A stretch of 60,465 nucleotides of DNA. Origin: Saccharothrix deserti. GTDB taxonomy: Bacteria; Actinomycetota; Actinomycetes; Mycobacteriales; Pseudonocardiaceae. The DNA is taken from the NCBI RefSeq assembly GCF_009769385.1, contig NZ_ML775963.1, positions 173,084 to 233,548 on the forward strand, in the 5' to 3' direction. Below are positions 59,197 through 60,465 of the stretch, one piece after another. Position 1 is the stretch's first letter. Every line of letters begins with the position of its first letter. The notes under the pieces were generated by a model that did no database searches, was not told the DNA's origin, and saw nothing but the letters and a program-made list of their open reading frames with translations. Both the position numbers and the translations under genes were made by a program.

Positions 59197-60339
59197 ATGC
59201 CCGCCGAGCGCCTGCTCCCCACCACGGAGGCCGAGGACCTGCTCGCTCTCGTCCGCGAGATCGCCCGCGACGAACTCGCGCCGCACGCGGCCGAGGCCGA
59301 GGAGCACGAGCGGTTCCCGCGCGACAAGTTCCGGCTGCTGGGCAAGGTCGGCCTGCTCGGCCTGCCGTACCCGGAGCGGTTCGGCGGCGGCGAGCAGCCG
59401 TACGAGGTGTACCTGCAGGCGTTGGAGGAGGTCGCGTCGGCGTGGATGTCCGTCGGCGTCGGGCTGTCGGTGCACATCATGTCGAGCTACGGGCTGGCCA
59501 CGTTCGGCACCGAGGAGCAGAAGGCGCGCTGGCTGCCGGACGTCCTCGGGGGCGACCACCTCGGCGGGTACGCGCTGTCCGAGACGCACGCCGGTTCGGA
59601 CGCGGGCGCGCTGTCCACCCGGGCCACGCGTGACGGCGACCACTACACCGTCAACGGCACGAAGGCGTGGATCACGCACGCGGGCGTCGCCGACTTCTAC
59701 ACGCTGATGGCCCGCACGTCCGACGACGGCGGCAAGGGCGTCAGCTGCTTCTTCGCGCCCGGTCAGGCCGAGGGCCTCACGGCGGCGAAGCCGGAGCGCA
59801 AGATGGGCCTGACCGGTTCGATCACCGCGCAGCTGCGGTTCGACGACGTCCGCGTCGACGCCGACCGCCTGATCGGCAACGAGGGCGACGGGCTGAAGAT
59901 CGCACTGTCCGCGTTGGACTCCGGCCGGCTCGGCATCGCCGCGTGCGGTGTGGGCCTGGCGCAGGCGGCGCTGGACGAGGCCGTCGCGTACGCCAAGGAG
60001 CGCACCCAGTTCGGCCGTCCGATCATCGACTTCCAGGGGCTGGAGTTCCTGATCGCCGACATGGCCGCCGCGGTCGAATCCGCCCGTGCCACCTACCTGG
60101 AGGCGGCCCGCCGACGTGACCGCGGCCTGCCGTTCCGCCGCCAGGCCGCGATCGCGAAGCTGATCTGCACCGACGCCGCGATGAAGGTGACCACGGACGC
60201 CGTTCAAGTCCTGGGCGGCGCCGGCTACACCCGCGACTTCCCCGTGGAGCGCTACATGCGGGAGGCCAAGGTCCTCCAGATCTTCGAGGGCACCAACCAG
60301 ATCCAACGCCTGGTAATCGGCCGCGACCTCCGCCGCTAA
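59197..60339 (+). CDS. Acyl-CoA dehydrogenase
   Basis: A 380-aa FAD-dependent acyl-CoA dehydrogenase of beta-oxidation or branched-chain amino acid breakdown. It has ALSETHAGSDAGAL (~residues 125-138), WITHAGVADFYTLMART for FAD and the C-terminal signature VLGGAGYTRDFPVERYMREA, then LQIFEGTNQIQRLV, where Glu is the catalytic base position. Length is typical. ATG 59197 has GGAGG seven bases upstream. Its promoter contains the TetR palindrome. Confidence 0.94.
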   Translation: MPAERLLPTTEAEDLLALVREIARDELAPHAAEAEEHERFPRDKFRLLGKVGLLGLPYPERFGGGEQPYEVYLQALEEVASAWMSVGVGLSVHIMSSYGLATFGTEEQKARWLPDVLGGDHLGGYALSETHAGSDAGALSTRATRDGDHYTVNGTKAWITHAGVADFYTLMARTSDDGGKGVSCFFAPGQAEGLTAAKPERKMGLTGSITAQLRFDDVRVDADRLIGNEGDGLKIALSALDSGRLGIAACGVGLAQAALDEAVAYAKERTQFGRPIIDFQGLEFLIADMAAAVESARATYLEAARRRDRGLPFRRQAAIAKLICTDAAMKVTTDAVQVLGGAGYTRDFPVERYMREAKVLQIFEGTNQIQRLVIGRDLRR

Positions 60340-60386
60340 CCCGCTGCTTTCACGGTGTTTCGGCGCGAAAGGGTGTCGATCACGGA

Positions 60387-60457
60387 GAAAGGTGCTCTGA
60401 GCTGCAAGGATATGACTTGTCGAGGGTCATGTCCGAACCAGTTCAGGAGCACCTTTC
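60387..60457. repeat. Inverted repeat at right edge; possible mobile-element end
   Basis: GAAAGGTGCTC (60387-60397) and GAGCACCTTTC (60447-60457) are exact reverse complements 49 bp apart. A reading frame starting ATG 60429 (MSEPVQEHLSGE) runs off the window. The segment may be a MITE, the tip of an insertion sequence, or a terminator for the dehydrogenase gene; the window ends too soon to tell. Confidence 0.45.
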
Positions 60458-60465
60458 TGGTGAGC

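Overview
The window is about 60 kb of very GC-rich DNA from a filamentous actinobacterium, most probably a member of the Pseudonocardiaceae such as Saccharothrix, Lentzea or Actinosynnema. The reasons are the strong GC bias at third codon positions, DUF397/XRE-DUF5753 pairs, a DUF574 methyltransferase, an F420-type nitroreductase, type VII secretion-like proteins, and several gene neighbourhoods shared with mycobacteria (alkA-ogt, an ini locus, a TetR/flavoprotein/glpD cluster). The genus is an inference; no rRNA or tRNA gene was recognised.

Layout. 1-75 is an almost pure C tract, probably a contig-end artefact. 122-4160 holds a thioredoxin-fold protein divergent from a TetR gene, then an XRE/DUF397 regulatory module and a SAM methyltransferase. 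4272-7007 is a leftward operon: ArsR-like regulator, SRPBCC protein, DUF998 membrane protein, alpha/beta hydrolase. 7440-9492 is the alkylation-repair pair ogt and ada-alkA. 10071-14129 encodes a 1352-aa STAND NTPase with 14 WD40 repeats. 14387-18585 holds a DUF2165 membrane protein, a TetR/lipoprotein-esterase operon and a sigma factor/VOC pair.

18649-26820 is an iniBAC-like envelope-stress locus: an IniR-like LuxR regulator and an Hsp70-like ATPase run left, and iniB and two dynamin-like GTPases (iniA, iniC) run right from a shared promoter region. 26843-34986 is mixed: LysR/PhzF, an F420-type reductase, a two-domain gamma-glutamylcyclotransferase-like protein, lipoprotein, a hydrolase lacking its serine nucleophile, an unknown 548-aa protein, an SDR with an orphan operator, and a secreted His/Asp-rich protein.

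35187-39950 is the most intriguing part. Two related small helical proteins precede a 921-aa FtsK/SpoIIIE-type ATPase and another small protein in a tight operon that looks like a stripped-down type VII-like or DNA-handling machine. 39955-43814 holds a GNAT acetyltransferase, rtcB, an NADP oxidoreductase, and an erm-type rRNA methyltransferase preceded by a leaderless 13-codon leader peptide with an Arg-Leu-Arg motif and attenuator-like helices. 43864-49158 holds a RidA protein, an amidohydrolase, an ADPS-like flavoprotein, a TetR regulator and glpD.

49415-51833 is a leftward YbaB/EspC-like/WXG operon (candidate type VII substrates). 52027-54454 is an XRE regulator with a Nat-type ABC exporter. 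54659-55847 is PadR plus a glycosidase-like pseudogene with an internal deletion. 55961-60339 holds gltA, a TetR/PfkB-kinase operon and an acyl-CoA dehydrogenase facing a 22-bp palindrome. The right edge carries an inverted repeat that may mark a mobile element.

Two patterns cut across the window. A modular ~22-bp repeat family occurs in two intergenic regions (7063-7232 and 49160-49346). Short tandem duplications of 12-22 bp sit exactly on the start or stop codons of at least seven genes.
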